Shown here piece by piece: positions 1 to 8,863 of a stretch of DNA of 64,000 bases. The notes beneath the pieces are model-generated. The model ran no database searches and was not told where the DNA came from. It saw only the letters and a list, made by a program, of their open reading frames with translations. The position numbers were made by a program, and so were the translations under genes. How positions within the stretch are numbered: the first letter of the stretch is position 1; each line of letters starts with the position of its first letter. The DNA comes from Microbacterium sorbitolivorans (GTDB taxonomy: Bacteria; Actinomycetota; Actinomycetes; Actinomycetales; Microbacteriaceae). The stretch is taken from assembly GCF_003327285.1 (NCBI RefSeq), contig NZ_KZ848475.1:434001-498000 (forward strand), given 5' to 3'.

Positions 1-848
1 ATCCCCCACCCGCCGTCTATGAGGTCGGCGGCGGTGAGCGGCTTGTGGAGCCCCGCAATGACCTCGGCGGCGCCCCGGGCCTCCGGCCCGTCGGTCAGGT
101 GCAGCCGGGTGTCCAGCCCGTAGGCACCCGTCGTGACGTGGCCGACGTAGAACAGCCGCGCGGCGTCGGCGAGGTCGGCGCGCAGCTTCTCGCGTGAGAC
201 GTGCGGGCGCTCGGAGTAGCCGAGGGCCTCCTCGAGCAGCGGCTCGCCCTCGCGCAACACGGATCCGAGGTTCGGCACGCGCCCCGGAATCACGGGGTTC
301 ACGACGCGCACGGTGCGGGATCCGCTCGTCGCCGCCGCGCGGTGCGGCGCGTTCCGGAGGCTCGCCGGCAGCAGGATCGATACGTCGCTGCAGTGCACCA
401 TGCGCTCTCCCTCGTCGACGCGCAGCGCCTCCCAGGGGACGGATCCGAGCGCGGGCGACGGCTGGATCCGGACGTGCGGGCGCTGCCCGCGCAGCAGGAA
501 GTGATTGAGCTCGTTGCCGAGCCCGCCGGGAAGGAGGCTCGACGCGAGCGCCGTCGAGAGCCGCTTCTCCTGCTTCAGGTCGCCCCACACGCCCCACGCG
601 CGCCGCAGCGCGGCGTCGACGGTCTCGCCGCCCCGCGGGTTCGGCGACGCCTGCTCGAACGCGGCGAGCGCGCCCGCGATGAGCTGCGGCTGGATGCCCC
701 AGACGCGCGGCTTGTCGAGCGCGTGCTCCCAGCGCCACGTCACCCACAGCCCGCCGCCGTTCGTGTCGACGTACTTCAGCTGCACGACGGGGGTCTCGCC
801 GTCGAAGTCCGCGATCTCCGACAGCTGCGGCATCATCATGTTCACCAT
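1..848 (-). CDS. CHAT-domain (caspase-like) protein, 3'-truncated by window edge
   Basis: An open frame starts at ATG 848 and runs off the window start, giving about 282 visible residues. The second half reads like a CHAT domain: a VPWEALR segment, a hydrophobic strand, then LFYVGHV, where the His fits the first residue of the CHAT His-Cys dyad. The catalytic Cys would lie beyond position 1, so activity cannot be judged. CHAT proteins are caspase-related peptidases, often fed by TPR sensors and used in bacterial defence or regulated proteolysis. The start overlaps the stop of the upstream TPR gene (ATGGTGA), which suggests translational coupling. It is the last visible gene of a four-gene operon. 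The CHAT call rests on motif reading by eye; the role is inference. Confidence 0.7.
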   Translation of the reverse strand, partial: MVNMMMPQLSEIADFDGETPVVQLKYVDTNGGGLWVTWRWEHALDKPRVWGIQPQLIAGALAAFEQASPNPRGGETVDAALRRAWGVWGDLKQEKRLSTALASSLLPGGLGNELNHFLLRGQRPHVRIQPSPALGSVPWEALRVDEGERMVHCSDVSILLPASLRNAPHRAAATSGSRTVRVVNPVIPGRVPNLGSVLREGEPLLEEALGYSERPHVSREKLRADLADAARLFYVGHVTTGAYGLDTRLHLTDGPEARGAAEVIAGLHKPLTAADLIDGGWG

Positions 849-2383
849 GCGGTGACCGTCTCCTCGCCTCGCGGCCTCAGGCCGTAGCGTTCCTCGGCGG
901 CGTCGATCGCCCACCAGATGGGGCCGTCCTTATCGGGGAAGGAGCGGATCCGCGGCGGCGGGCCGCCCGCGTTCGCGCGCTCGAACGCGTCGTCGGGTGC
1001 GCCGCCGACGCCCGCCGAGGCGCTCGCGGCGACGTGCTCGAGCAGGTCGACGATCTCGTCGGCGCGGCCGAGCGCCGTGAGCGCCTGGAGCGCCTGGTCG
1101 GCGAGCCGCATCGACACCTCGCGGGTCCAGCGCTCGCGGATCTCGCCCGGCGGCAGCTCGTGCCGCACGGCGTCGGAGGCGAAGGCCGCGGGCACCGCGA
1201 TCGACGCGGCGAGGGCGAAGGCTTCGTCGCGGGTGCGGGGCAGGGATCCGCCGTCCCCGGAGGCCGCCCCCGCGGCGGAGCCGAAGGAGGATCCGGCTGC
1301 CGCGGCGCCGAACGCGGATCCGGCATTATTCAGCTGCACGCCGACGTTGTAGGCGAGGACTGCGCGGTTCACGTCGATGCGCACGCGCTCCATGCGGCTG
1401 TTGCCCGCGGTCTCGAGGGCCTCGTCGAGCGTCTCGAGCGCCTCGGCGATGCGCCCGGCGTCTTGTAGCGCGAGGGCGAGAACGATGTAGGCCTCGGCCG
1501 AGGTTCCGGGGTCGCCCACCTCCGCCGAGCGCGCGATCGCACGGCGCGCGGCGGCGATGGCGTCGCTCGTCTGGCGGCGCTGGCGGGCGATCTCGGCGTA
1601 TCCGGTGAGCGCGCTCACGGCCGATCTGACGTCGCCGAGCCCGAGGAAGGCCTGCTCGGACTCGGACAGGTATCGCTCGGCGGCGTCGAGGTCGCCCCGC
1701 TGCAGCGCGACGGAGGCCTGGTTGAAGGCGAGCGCGGCGCGGTCCGCGGGCCGCGCGTCCTGCGCCGTGAGGATCGCCTCGGCGGCAGCGAGGTGTTCGT
1801 CGCCGGATCCGCCCGTGAGGCGCCGGAGCATCGAGATCCGCTCGAGCGCCGTCGGCACGAGCCGCGGCTCGTGCTGCGACGCGAGGGCGAGCGCCTCGTT
1901 CGCGGCCTGCTCCGACTCGGAGTAGCGGCCGAGCCCCTGCAGCGCCCACTGCTTCGCCAGTAGGAGGTTCGTCTGCGCCTCGAACCACAGCGGGTGATCC
2001 GACTCGTTCTCGAGCTGCGCGGCGACGAAGAACGTTCCGAGCGCGTCGTCGTGGCGCGACTGCGCCGCCTCGAGCTCGCCACGCGTCATCAGCAGCATGA
2101 GCCCCTCGAACGCGTAACGCGGATCCTTAACCGTGCGGGCCCGCGCGACCGCCTCGAGCCCGCGGGCAATCTCCTCCGACGCGGCGTCGAACTCGCCGCG
2201 GTCGAACGAGGCGCGCGCGATCGTGTACCGCATCTGCGCCGACAGCACCTGCGACGTGCCGTCGCCGCGGCGCCACCACTTGTTCGTCTGCGTGAGGATC
2301 TGCCGCGCGAAGGGCTCGGCGGCCGCGTAGCCGCCCGCCTCGTAGGCCTCCGAGTACTGCTCGTATACGGCCTGGAGGTCCAT
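842..2383 (-). CDS. TPR-like repeat protein in the CHAT operon
   Basis: The protein has 513 residues, is almost entirely alpha-helical and is rich in Ala, Glu and Leu. Repeated helix pairs of TPR character are visible, such as AERYLSESEQAFLGLGD, AEAYIVLALALQDAGRIAEAL and ALETLDEALETAG, over roughly residues 40-400. A low-complexity Gly/Ala/Ser stretch near residues 390-420 separates a C-terminal part. No signal peptide or membrane segment is seen. The ATG overlaps the preceding stop (TGATG) and its own stop overlaps the CHAT start, so the genes are probably co-translated. TPR proteins commonly act as sensor or scaffold for CHAT peptidases; that role here is inference from the neighbour. Confidence 0.75.
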   Translation of the reverse strand: MDLQAVYEQYSEAYEAGGYAAAEPFARQILTQTNKWWRRGDGTSQVLSAQMRYTIARASFDRGEFDAASEEIARGLEAVARARTVKDPRYAFEGLMLLMTRGELEAAQSRHDDALGTFFVAAQLENESDHPLWFEAQTNLLLAKQWALQGLGRYSESEQAANEALALASQHEPRLVPTALERISMLRRLTGGSGDEHLAAAEAILTAQDARPADRAALAFNQASVALQRGDLDAAERYLSESEQAFLGLGDVRSAVSALTGYAEIARQRRQTSDAIAAARRAIARSAEVGDPGTSAEAYIVLALALQDAGRIAEALETLDEALETAGNSRMERVRIDVNRAVLAYNVGVQLNNAGSAFGAAAAGSSFGSAAGAASGDGGSLPRTRDEAFALAASIAVPAAFASDAVRHELPPGEIRERWTREVSMRLADQALQALTALGRADEIVDLLEHVAASASAGVGGAPDDAFERANAGGPPPRIRSFPDKDGPIWWAIDAAEERYGLRPRGEETVTAW

Positions 2384-3279
2384 CAGCTCTCCCCCGCGAT
2401 GCGTGCCAGCGTCTCGGCGTCGACGCCGGGAATCGGCTCGAAGCCCGGCACCGAAAGGTGCGCGCGGCGCTCGTCGGGCCCGAGCGCGAGGAGCACCGCC
2501 GCCCTGCCCGCGCGCCCCGACCACACGCCGTCGGCGCGGAAGAGCGGCACCTCGAGGGGGCCGACCTGCGCGAGAAGCTCGACCGTCGGCGCGGGCCCCG
2601 CGACGGGCGCCGCCGCGACCGTCACCTCCAGCGCCATGCTGGCGGTCACGCGCCACTCGACCCGCGCGAACGGGTCGACGACGCCTTGCGGGACGGATCC
2701 GGGATCCAACGGATCCGAGCCCGCCGCGAGCGCCGCCGCCGGCGCGTTGCCCGCGGCCGCGAGCGCGAAATCGGCCTGCGCGGCGGGCGCCGGCGCGAGC
2801 GCCGCCCCGTAATCGTCGGCGAACGCCGCGAGCGCCTCGGTCGTGGCCGCCTCGAGAACACCCGCCGCGACCGCCGCGCGGACCGTCTCGGACGCCTCGA
2901 GGGCGTCGCCCGCGGGCTCCGCCAGCCCCGCGATCGCGCGCGAGACGGCGTCGTCATCGTCCGAGACGCCGTCGAGCGCCGCGAGGGCGACCGCGCGCTC
3001 GGCCGCGAGGATCCGCGGGTCGAGCGGCGCGATGCCCCGCACGTAGGACGCGGGCCACCAGGCCTCGCGCCACGACGCGAGGGCCGCCGCGCGCGCGAAG
3101 ACCTGCGCGCCGTCGGACCGGAGGCGCGGATCCGGCAGCGCAAGCCAGGCGCCGGCGCGAGCCTCGTCCCAGACCTCGCCGCCCGCCTCGCCCGTCGCGA
3201 CGTTCCACCAGAGGGTCGCCCCCGCGCCCTCGAAGACGGCCGCGAGCCAGGGCTCGGGGCGCGGTGTTCCGATGTTCAT
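2383..3279 (-). CDS. unrecognised 298-residue protein of the CHAT operon
   Basis: I do not recognise a family. The N-terminal part contains aromatic segments (ATLWWNVATGE, SWREAWWPASYVRG). The middle is Ala-rich and helical. The last ~95 residues (WRVTASMALEVTVAAAPVAG onwards) look like a small beta domain. No signal peptide or transmembrane segment is visible. ATG 3279 overlaps the stop of the upstream gene as ATGA, and the stop overlaps the TPR gene start, so its expression is tied to both. The gene is probably a dedicated component of the CHAT cassette. Confidence 0.75.
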   Translation of the reverse strand: MNIGTPRPEPWLAAVFEGAGATLWWNVATGEAGGEVWDEARAGAWLALPDPRLRSDGAQVFARAAALASWREAWWPASYVRGIAPLDPRILAAERAVALAALDGVSDDDDAVSRAIAGLAEPAGDALEASETVRAAVAAGVLEAATTEALAAFADDYGAALAPAPAAQADFALAAAGNAPAAALAAGSDPLDPGSVPQGVVDPFARVEWRVTASMALEVTVAAAPVAGPAPTVELLAQVGPLEVPLFRADGVWSGRAGRAAVLLALGPDERRAHLSVPGFEPIPGVDAETLARIAGES

Positions 3280-4424
3280 GCCCGTCCCATCTGTGACTTC
3301 GCGGCGTCGCGGCGGTCGAGAATGACCGACCGCGTCGCCCCATCGATCAGGTCCCACGCGTCTGTCGCGTCGGCCGGTGTGCGGCGCAGCTCCCTGCCCT
3401 GCAGCCTCGCCCAGAGGCGGCGCATGACCGCCTCCCGCGCGCCCTCGCGGGCGTCGATCCCCATTCGGTGCGCGCGCCGCACGAACGCCTCGCGTTGCCA
3501 GCGGGTGTCGAGGATCCGGCCCGCCGATCCGGCGCCGTCGAGGGCGGTGCGGCCCGCCGACATCACGAGCCTGCTCTCCTCCGCGGCGAGCTGCCACGGA
3601 TCCGCGGTGCGGCGCGCCTCGTCGTCGACGAGCGCCGAGAGCGCCTGCGTGCCCGCGATGCCGAGCGACGACACCTGCTGGAACAGACGCTCGAGGATCG
3701 AGCGGTCGAACGGGTCCGGCAGGTGCGCCTTCGATGCCTGCTCGCCCACGGCGGGCGGCTCGGGCACCTCGCGCGCCGTCATCCCCGCGGCCCGCGCGGC
3801 CCCGGGCGCCGCGAGCGCGCGGCCGGCGGCGGATCCGTCGCCCCGCTCGGTCGCCGCGTCGAAGGCGTCGAAGCCGCCGTCGGCGAGGTCGTCGGCGAGC
3901 GCCGCGAGATCCGGATCCGCCCCCGCGGGCGCCGCGACCTCCCACGCCTCGTCGATGACGCTGCGCACGCGATCGGCGGTCGCGGCGAGGAACTCGCGCA
4001 GGTCGGCTGCCGAGATGCGGCCCGGGTCGTGCACCTCGTCGAGCGCCGCGTCGGCGGCCGCCTCGGACGGATCGCCCGCCGTCTTGGCGAGCTCGTAAGC
4101 CTTCTGGAAGTAGAGGTCCTGCGGGGATCCGCTCGTGATCTTCCGCGCGCGGCGACGGGTCTTCATCATGGTGAACCACGCGGCTGTCGACGCGAGATCG
4201 CCGCCCGCCTCCCGGATCCGCTCGCGCAGCTCCCCCGCCGCGTCCTCGTCCAGGAGGGCGTGCCCGAGGTGCGGGCGCTGCGCCGGCCGGATGACCAGCG
4301 GATCGAGCACCAGCTTGACCGTGCGCGCCAGCGGCAGCCCGGCCGCGTTGCTCAGCGGCGCGACGCCGCTCCCCAGCTCGAGCCAGGTGTCGGCGATGAC
4401 GGTCATTCTCGGCGTTTGCGTCAC
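3276..4424 (-). CDS. unrecognised 382-residue protein, first gene of the CHAT operon
   Basis: No family is recognised. The protein is helical and Ala/Asp/Arg-rich, with a basic patch (TRRRARKITSG) near residues 88-98 and a conserved-looking C-terminal third (DTRWQREAFVRRAHRMGI). It has no signal peptide. GTG 4424 is preferred because it lies six bases after a TAGGCT -10-like hexamer, the same spacing as at the phosphatase gene at 54844, which suggests a leaderless mRNA. An ATG six codons further in (4406) is the alternative. Its stop overlaps the next ATG (ATGA). It heads the four-gene operon that ends in the CHAT protein. Confidence 0.7.
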   Translation of the reverse strand: MTQTPRMTVIADTWLELGSGVAPLSNAAGLPLARTVKLVLDPLVIRPAQRPHLGHALLDEDAAGELRERIREAGGDLASTAAWFTMMKTRRRARKITSGSPQDLYFQKAYELAKTAGDPSEAAADAALDEVHDPGRISAADLREFLAATADRVRSVIDEAWEVAAPAGADPDLAALADDLADGGFDAFDAATERGDGSAAGRALAAPGAARAAGMTAREVPEPPAVGEQASKAHLPDPFDRSILERLFQQVSSLGIAGTQALSALVDDEARRTADPWQLAAEESRLVMSAGRTALDGAGSAGRILDTRWQREAFVRRAHRMGIDAREGAREAVMRRLWARLQGRELRRTPADATDAWDLIDGATRSVILDRRDAAKSQMGRA

Positions 4425-4436
4425 GCCGACAGCCTA
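4425..4436 (-). promoter_or_regulatory. putative -10 element of a leaderless promoter
   Basis: On the minus strand TAGGCT (4436-4431) is followed by six bases and then GTG 4424. The same TAGGCT-N6-GTG arrangement precedes the gene starting at 54844. No convincing -35 element is visible. Confidence 0.45.
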
Positions 4437-4506
4437 TTGCGTGTCCTCCCCTCGTTGGAGAAGAGGCTACGCGCGGGGGGCGGGTGCTCCCGATCACGGG
4501 TTGCCC

Positions 4507-4571
4507 AACTCTGCAATTCTCCGCGCAGTCATCTGCGAATCGCAGCGGATTTGGCGGAGAAATGCAGAGTT
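4507..4571. repeat. intergenic palindrome, family A copy 1 (degenerate)
   Basis: The 18 bp arms (AACTCTGCAATTCTCCGC) match with one mismatch. The inner sequence is related to the copies at 15597, 21761 and 35456 but has lost perfect pairing. The right arm overlaps the pheA stop codon. It lies between the pheA 3' end and the upstream region of the CHAT operon. There is no U-tract. Confidence 0.75.
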
Positions 4572-5499
4572 AGGGGCTGCGGAGGTCGCGCAGCCACTCA
4601 CGGGCCGCGGCGAACGACGCGTCGCTATAGCGGGGCTCGGCGTGCACGCGCTCGCGGTCGGCGCGCGGGTACGAGCCGAGGAACTGCACGTTCGGGCTGA
4701 ATCGTTTGAGGCCCATGAGCGCGTCGGCCATGCGCTCGTCGTCGATGTGGCCGTCGGCGTCGATCACGAAACGGTAGCGTCCGAGGCGGTCGCCGATGGG
4801 GCGCGACTGGATGAGGCTCAGGTTGATGCCGCGCGTCGCGAACTGCTCGAGCATCTCGAGCAGCGCGCCGGGCACCTCGCGGGGCAGCTCGACGATGAGC
4901 GATGTCTTATCGGATCCGGTGGGGGCCGGCGGCGCGACCGCGCGCGTCACGAAGATGAAGCGCGTGACGGCGTTGGCGTTATCGCCGATTCCCTCGGCGA
5001 GCACGTCGACGTCGTAGTGCTTCGGCACGCCGGGGGCGGCGATCGCCGCCTGCGCGGGCAGGGATCCGTCGAGCACGCCGATCGCGCTCGCGACGTTGCT
5101 GCCGGCGACGACGTGCGAATGACCGGGAATGTTCTCGCCGAGCCACGCGAGGCACTGCGCGTAGGCGACGGGGTGCGCGGCGATGTCGACGACCTGCTCG
5201 AGCGTCGTGCCGCGCGGGGCCACGAGCACGAAGCTCACGGGAACGAGGTATTCGCCGACGATGCGAACGCCGTGCGTCTTGGCGAGCGCGTCCTGCACGC
5301 TCGACACGCCGCCGTCGACCGTGTTCTCGATGGCGAGGATCGCGCCGTCGCTCGTGCCATCCGTGACATCGGCGAGGGCCTGGGCGACGTTGGCGACGGG
5401 CTTCCATCGCTGCCCCTGCGCCTCGGGAACCTGCGCGAGAGCCGCCTCGGTGAAGGTGCCGGCCGGGCCGAGGTAGCTATACGTGCGCTCGTTCGTCAT
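4570..5499 (-). CDS. pheA: prephenate dehydratase
   Basis: This 309-residue protein converts prephenate to phenylpyruvate in phenylalanine synthesis in the cytoplasm. The N-terminal type-2 periplasmic-binding-like catalytic fold starts [15 protein letters not shown]. It includes the [13 protein letters not shown] segment, and TRFIFVTR fits the conserved catalytic Thr-Arg-Phe motif near residues 165-172. A C-terminal ACT domain ([18 protein letters not shown], then [10 protein letters not shown]) provides feedback inhibition by Phe. The length is normal for monofunctional actinobacterial enzymes. It is divergent from pgm with 53 bp between the starts. Confidence 0.95.
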   Translation of the reverse strand: MTNERTYSYLGPAGTFTEAALAQVPEAQGQRWKPVANVAQALADVTDGTSDGAILAIENTVDGGVSSVQDALAKTHGVRIVGEYLVPVSFVLVAPRGTTLEQVVDIAAHPVAYAQCLAWLGENIPGHSHVVAGSNVASAIGVLDGSLPAQAAIAAPGVPKHYDVDVLAEGIGDNANAVTRFIFVTRAVAPPAPTGSDKTSLIVELPREVPGALLEMLEQFATRGINLSLIQSRPIGDRLGRYRFVIDADGHIDDERMADALMGLKRFSPNVQFLGSYPRADRERVHAEPRYSDASFAAAREWLRDLRSP

Positions 5500-5552
5500 C
5501 TCTTCACTCTATTGCCCAGCTACCGGGCCCCGCGCCTGGCAGAATTGGACGC

Positions 5553-7196
5553 ATGACAAGCCGAGCAGGACTTCCCGCCGAGCCGCAGGACCTCGTCGAC
5601 ATCGACGCCCTCATCGCGGCCTACTACGACCGCCGACCGGATCCGTCGGTTGCCGCTGAGCGCGTCGCCTTCGGCACGAGCGGTCACCGCGGTTCGAGCC
5701 TTTCCACGAGCTTCAACGAGGATCACATCCTCGCGACGACGCAGGCGATCGTCGAGTACCGCGCGCAGCAGGGCATCACCGGCCCGCTGTTCCTGGGCCG
5801 CGACACGCACGCGCTCTCGCTTCCCGCCGAGCACACCGCCATCGAGGTGCTCGTCGCGAACGGCGTCGACGTGCGCATCGACGCGCGCGACGCGTGGGTG
5901 CCGACGCCGGCGCTCAGCCACGCGATCCTCACCCACAACGCCGGCAAGGCGGCCGACGACCCGACGCGCGCCGACGGCATCGTCGCGACCCCGAGCCACA
6001 ACCCGCCGCGCGACGGCGGCTTCAAGTACAACCCGCCGCACGGCGGCCCCGCCGACACCGACGCGACGAGCTGGATCGCCGACCGCGCGAACGAGCTCAT
6101 CGCCGCCGGCCTCGAGGGCGTCAAGCGCGTGCGCCACGCCGATGTCGACCAGAACGCCATCGGCGAGCACGACTTCCGCGCGGCCTACGTCGCCGATCTC
6201 GGCAATGTCATCGACATGGACGCGATCCGCGAGAAGGGCGTGCGCATCGGCGCCGACCCGCTCGGCGGCGCCTCGGTCGAGTACTGGCAGCTGATCGCCG
6301 AGACCTACGGCCTCGACCTCACGGTCGTGAACCCCGACGTCGACCCGACGTGGAAGTTCATGACGCTCGACTGGGACGAGAAGATCCGCATGGATCCGTC
6401 GTCGCCGTCGGCGATGGCGTCGCTCGTCGCGAAGCGCGACGAGTACGACGTGCTCACCGGTAACGACGCCGACGCCGACCGCCACGGCATCGTCACGCCC
6501 GACGCCGGCCTCATGAACCCCAACCACTTCCTGGCCGTCGCGATCGACTACCTGTTCTCGCACCGCCCGGGCTGGGGCGAGGGCGCCGCCGTCGGCAAGA
6601 CCCTCGTGTCGTCGATGATGATCGACCGCGTCGTGTCGACGCTCGGCCGCACGCTCGTCGAGGTGCCCGTCGGGTTCAAGTGGTTCGTTCCGGGCCTGAT
6701 CGACGGATCCGTCGCCTTCGGCGGCGAGGAGTCGGCCGGTGCCTCGTTCCTGCGTCGCGACGGCGGCGTGTGGACGACCGACAAGGACGGCATCATCCTC
6801 TGCCTGCTCGCGGCCGAGATCATCGCGGTGACGGGCAAGACCCCGTCGCAGCGCTACGCCGAGCTCGAGGCCGAGTTCGGCGCGAGCAGCTACAAGCGCG
6901 TCGACGCCCCGGCAACGCCCGAACAGAAGAAGGCGCTCGGCTCGCTGTCGCCGGACGACGTGACGGCCGATACCCTCGCGGGCGACCCGATCACGGCGAA
7001 GCTCTCGCACGCCCCGGGCAACGGCGCGGCGATCGGCGGCCTCAAGGTGCAGACCGAGTTTGCCTGGTTCGCGGCCCGCCCGAGCGGCACCGAGGACGTC
7101 TACAAGCTCTACGCTGAGAGCCTGAAGGGCGAGGAACACCTCGCCCAGGTGCAGGAAGAGGCCCGAGCCATCGTGGCGGCGGTGCTGGGGTCGTAA
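5553..7196 (+). CDS. pgm: phosphoglucomutase (alpha-D-glucose phosphate-specific)
   Basis: This 547-residue cytoplasmic enzyme interconverts glucose-1-phosphate and glucose-6-phosphate, linking glycogen and maltodextrin use to glycolysis. The active-site phosphoserine is Ser148 in ATPSHNPP. The metal loop is [10 protein letters not shown] near residues 307-316. The sugar loop is [10 protein letters not shown], and the phosphate-binding [16 protein letters not shown] motif lies near the C-terminus. The first ATG is used. No strong Shine-Dalgarno is present, so a leaderless start is possible. The 3' end runs into a long palindrome shared with the convergent transporter gene. Confidence 0.96.
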   Translation: MTSRAGLPAEPQDLVDIDALIAAYYDRRPDPSVAAERVAFGTSGHRGSSLSTSFNEDHILATTQAIVEYRAQQGITGPLFLGRDTHALSLPAEHTAIEVLVANGVDVRIDARDAWVPTPALSHAILTHNAGKAADDPTRADGIVATPSHNPPRDGGFKYNPPHGGPADTDATSWIADRANELIAAGLEGVKRVRHADVDQNAIGEHDFRAAYVADLGNVIDMDAIREKGVRIGADPLGGASVEYWQLIAETYGLDLTVVNPDVDPTWKFMTLDWDEKIRMDPSSPSAMASLVAKRDEYDVLTGNDADADRHGIVTPDAGLMNPNHFLAVAIDYLFSHRPGWGEGAAVGKTLVSSMMIDRVVSTLGRTLVEVPVGFKWFVPGLIDGSVAFGGEESAGASFLRRDGGVWTTDKDGIILCLLAAEIIAVTGKTPSQRYAELEAEFGASSYKRVDAPATPEQKKALGSLSPDDVTADTLAGDPITAKLSHAPGNGAAIGGLKVQTEFAWFAARPSGTEDVYKLYAESLKGEEHLAQVQEEARAIVAAVLGS

Positions 7197-7217
7197 CCCC
7201 TCCCCCTCCTCGCGAAC

Positions 7218-7275
7218 GAACAAGGTTTACGCGAACGGATACGTTATTTCGTAGTCGTTCGCGTAAACCTTGTTC
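7218..7275. repeat. intergenic palindrome between convergent genes
   Basis: Two perfect 20 bp arms (GAACAAGGTTTACGCGAACG and its complement) enclose an 18-base AT-richer loop. It sits between the 3' ends of pgm and the AI-2E-family gene and probably ends both transcripts. No U-tract follows either arm. Confidence 0.8.
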
Positions 7276-7290
7276 TTTGGGCAGGAGGGG

Positions 7291-8478
7291 TTACTTCTTG
7301 CGCGCCCACCGGGCCGGGAGGTTCGGGCCGTCCCACACCTGGATGATGCCCCACACCACTGCCGTGAACGGCACCGCGAGGATGGCGCCGAGGATGCTCG
7401 CGAGCACCGTGCCGACGGTCAGGGCAACCAGGATGACGAGGCTGTGCAGCTTCAGCGCGCGGCCCATGAGCACCGGCTGCAGGAAGTTGCCCTCGAGCTG
7501 GTTGACGGCCACGACGATCGCGACGACGATGACCGCGGCGATGAGCCCGTTGTCCATGCGCCCGCCATCGACGAGCGCGAGGAGCGCGGCGAGAACGCCA
7601 GCGAGCGTCGCACCGACGATCGGGATGAACGCGAGCAGGAACACCAGCAGCGTCAGCGGGAACGCGAGCGGGATGCCGAGGATGAACAGGCCGATACCGA
7701 TGCCGACGGCGTCGACGGCCGCGACCGCCGCCGTGCCGCGCACGTACGCGCCGATGGTGTCGACGCTCTTCGTGCCGATGCGGTCCATGCGCTCCCGCCA
7801 CTCGCCCTGGAAGGGGCGCTTCAGGAACGACCAGATGATCGGTCCGTCCTTGAGGAAGAAGAACAGCACGACAACCATGAGCACGAGGCCCGTCACGAAG
7901 TTGGCAACAGCGCCGACGCCGGCGACGGCGCCGGATCCGACCGCGGATCCGAAGTTCGAGCTCGTAATGAAGGTCTGCGCCTGCGCGAGCCACTCGTTGA
8001 GCTGGTTATCGTCGATGTCCCACGGCAGCGAGTTGACCCAGATCGGCACCTGCTCGATGATCTGGTTCACGCCCTGCACGGCGCTGGCGTAGAGGTCGTC
8101 CCACTGCGCCACGACCGCCTGCACCATGCCGTAGCCTACGCCGCCGATGACGACGACGATGCCGAGCAGCACGATCACGGTCGCGAGCACCGACGGCATC
8201 CGCGCGCGCAACCACTTCATGACCGGCTCGAACGCCGACGCGAAGACGATCGCGAGCATGACGGGGATCACGACGAGCGTCAGCTGCCGCAGCCCCCAGA
8301 CCGCGCCGACCGCGAGCAGCACGACGGCGATGATCTGAACCGAGCGGATCGCGAGCAGCCCGAGACCGTCGCGCCAGGGTCCCGGATCCGCCGGGGCGGC
8401 CTTCGCCTTCGCGCGGGCGGCCGGCTGCGGAGCAGCGGCCGGGGCGGCGGCCGGCGCGGTCTTTCGACGTCCGAACAT
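7291..8478 (-). CDS. AI-2E family transporter (TqsA/PerM-like)
   Basis: This 395-residue integral membrane protein has about seven to eight hydrophobic segments. Two lie close to the N-terminus after an Ala/Pro/Lys-rich cytoplasmic tail (residues 1-38). An extracytoplasmic stretch of about residues 140-190 follows, and a C-terminal helix cluster contains the family-typical PLTLLVFLLAFIPIVGATLAG region. The family includes exporters of autoinducer-2 and Na+/H+ antiporters, and the substrate here is unknown. A GGGGGATCC ribosome site precedes ATG 8478. It is monocistronic and convergent with pgm. Confidence 0.9.
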   Translation of the reverse strand: MFGRRKTAPAAAPAAAPQPAARAKAKAAPADPGPWRDGLGLLAIRSVQIIAVVLLAVGAVWGLRQLTLVVIPVMLAIVFASAFEPVMKWLRARMPSVLATVIVLLGIVVVIGGVGYGMVQAVVAQWDDLYASAVQGVNQIIEQVPIWVNSLPWDIDDNQLNEWLAQAQTFITSSNFGSAVGSGAVAGVGAVANFVTGLVLMVVVLFFFLKDGPIIWSFLKRPFQGEWRERMDRIGTKSVDTIGAYVRGTAAVAAVDAVGIGIGLFILGIPLAFPLTLLVFLLAFIPIVGATLAGVLAALLALVDGGRMDNGLIAAVIVVAIVVAVNQLEGNFLQPVLMGRALKLHSLVILVALTVGTVLASILGAILAVPFTAVVWGIIQVWDGPNLPARWARKK

Positions 8479-8557
8479 GGATCCCCCAATGTAGAGAAGA
8501 AGTGCTCCCTATCCTGCCGGATGCCGCGGACGACCGGGGGGATTTCGTGGCGCCCGG

Positions 8558-8764
8558 TCAGTGTGTTCGGCCGCTCGCCTTCCTGGCGTCAACTCCGCAC
8601 CGTGCGCACACGGTCCTCGACTGCATCGTTCCGACGATACGCGGTTGGCGCGTCACATCGGGGGCGTACGAATTCGTTATCCACTGGTGCCCGTTCGCGA
8701 TGCAATCGGGATTCTCGAACTTTTGGCGCCGCAACCGTTTCACGAAAGATCGCACGTTTCGCAT
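8558..8764 (-). CDS. small Cys-containing hypothetical protein
   Basis: This 68-residue basic protein has Cys at position 21 and a C-terminal VCARCG knuckle. Together with GHQW these could bind zinc as a small ribbon. GAAGGTGAGG just upstream of ATG 8764 is a credible ribosome site. The codons use more A/T at third positions than the neighbours, and the surrounding 400 bp is visibly lower in GC, which may point to acquired DNA. I do not recognise a family. It could be a spurious frame, but the ribosome site and the paired Cys argue for a gene. Confidence 0.5.
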   Translation of the reverse strand: MRNVRSFVKRLRRQKFENPDCIANGHQWITNSYAPDVTRQPRIVGTMQSRTVCARCGVDARKASGRTH

Positions 8765-8863
8765 GTCCTCACCTTCGTCGTTCCTGCGACGCTACTGACG
8801 ACCGAACAGCGCCGGAAGAGGTGTTTCAGAATGTGACGAAGGCCGTGCCGCCCCGTTCGCGGG

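Noticed and set aside
201..887. Plus-strand open frame at the window start
   Set aside because: It is antisense to the CHAT gene, is rich in Arg/Ala/His and lacks a ribosome site; the minus frame has domain motifs and coupled starts.
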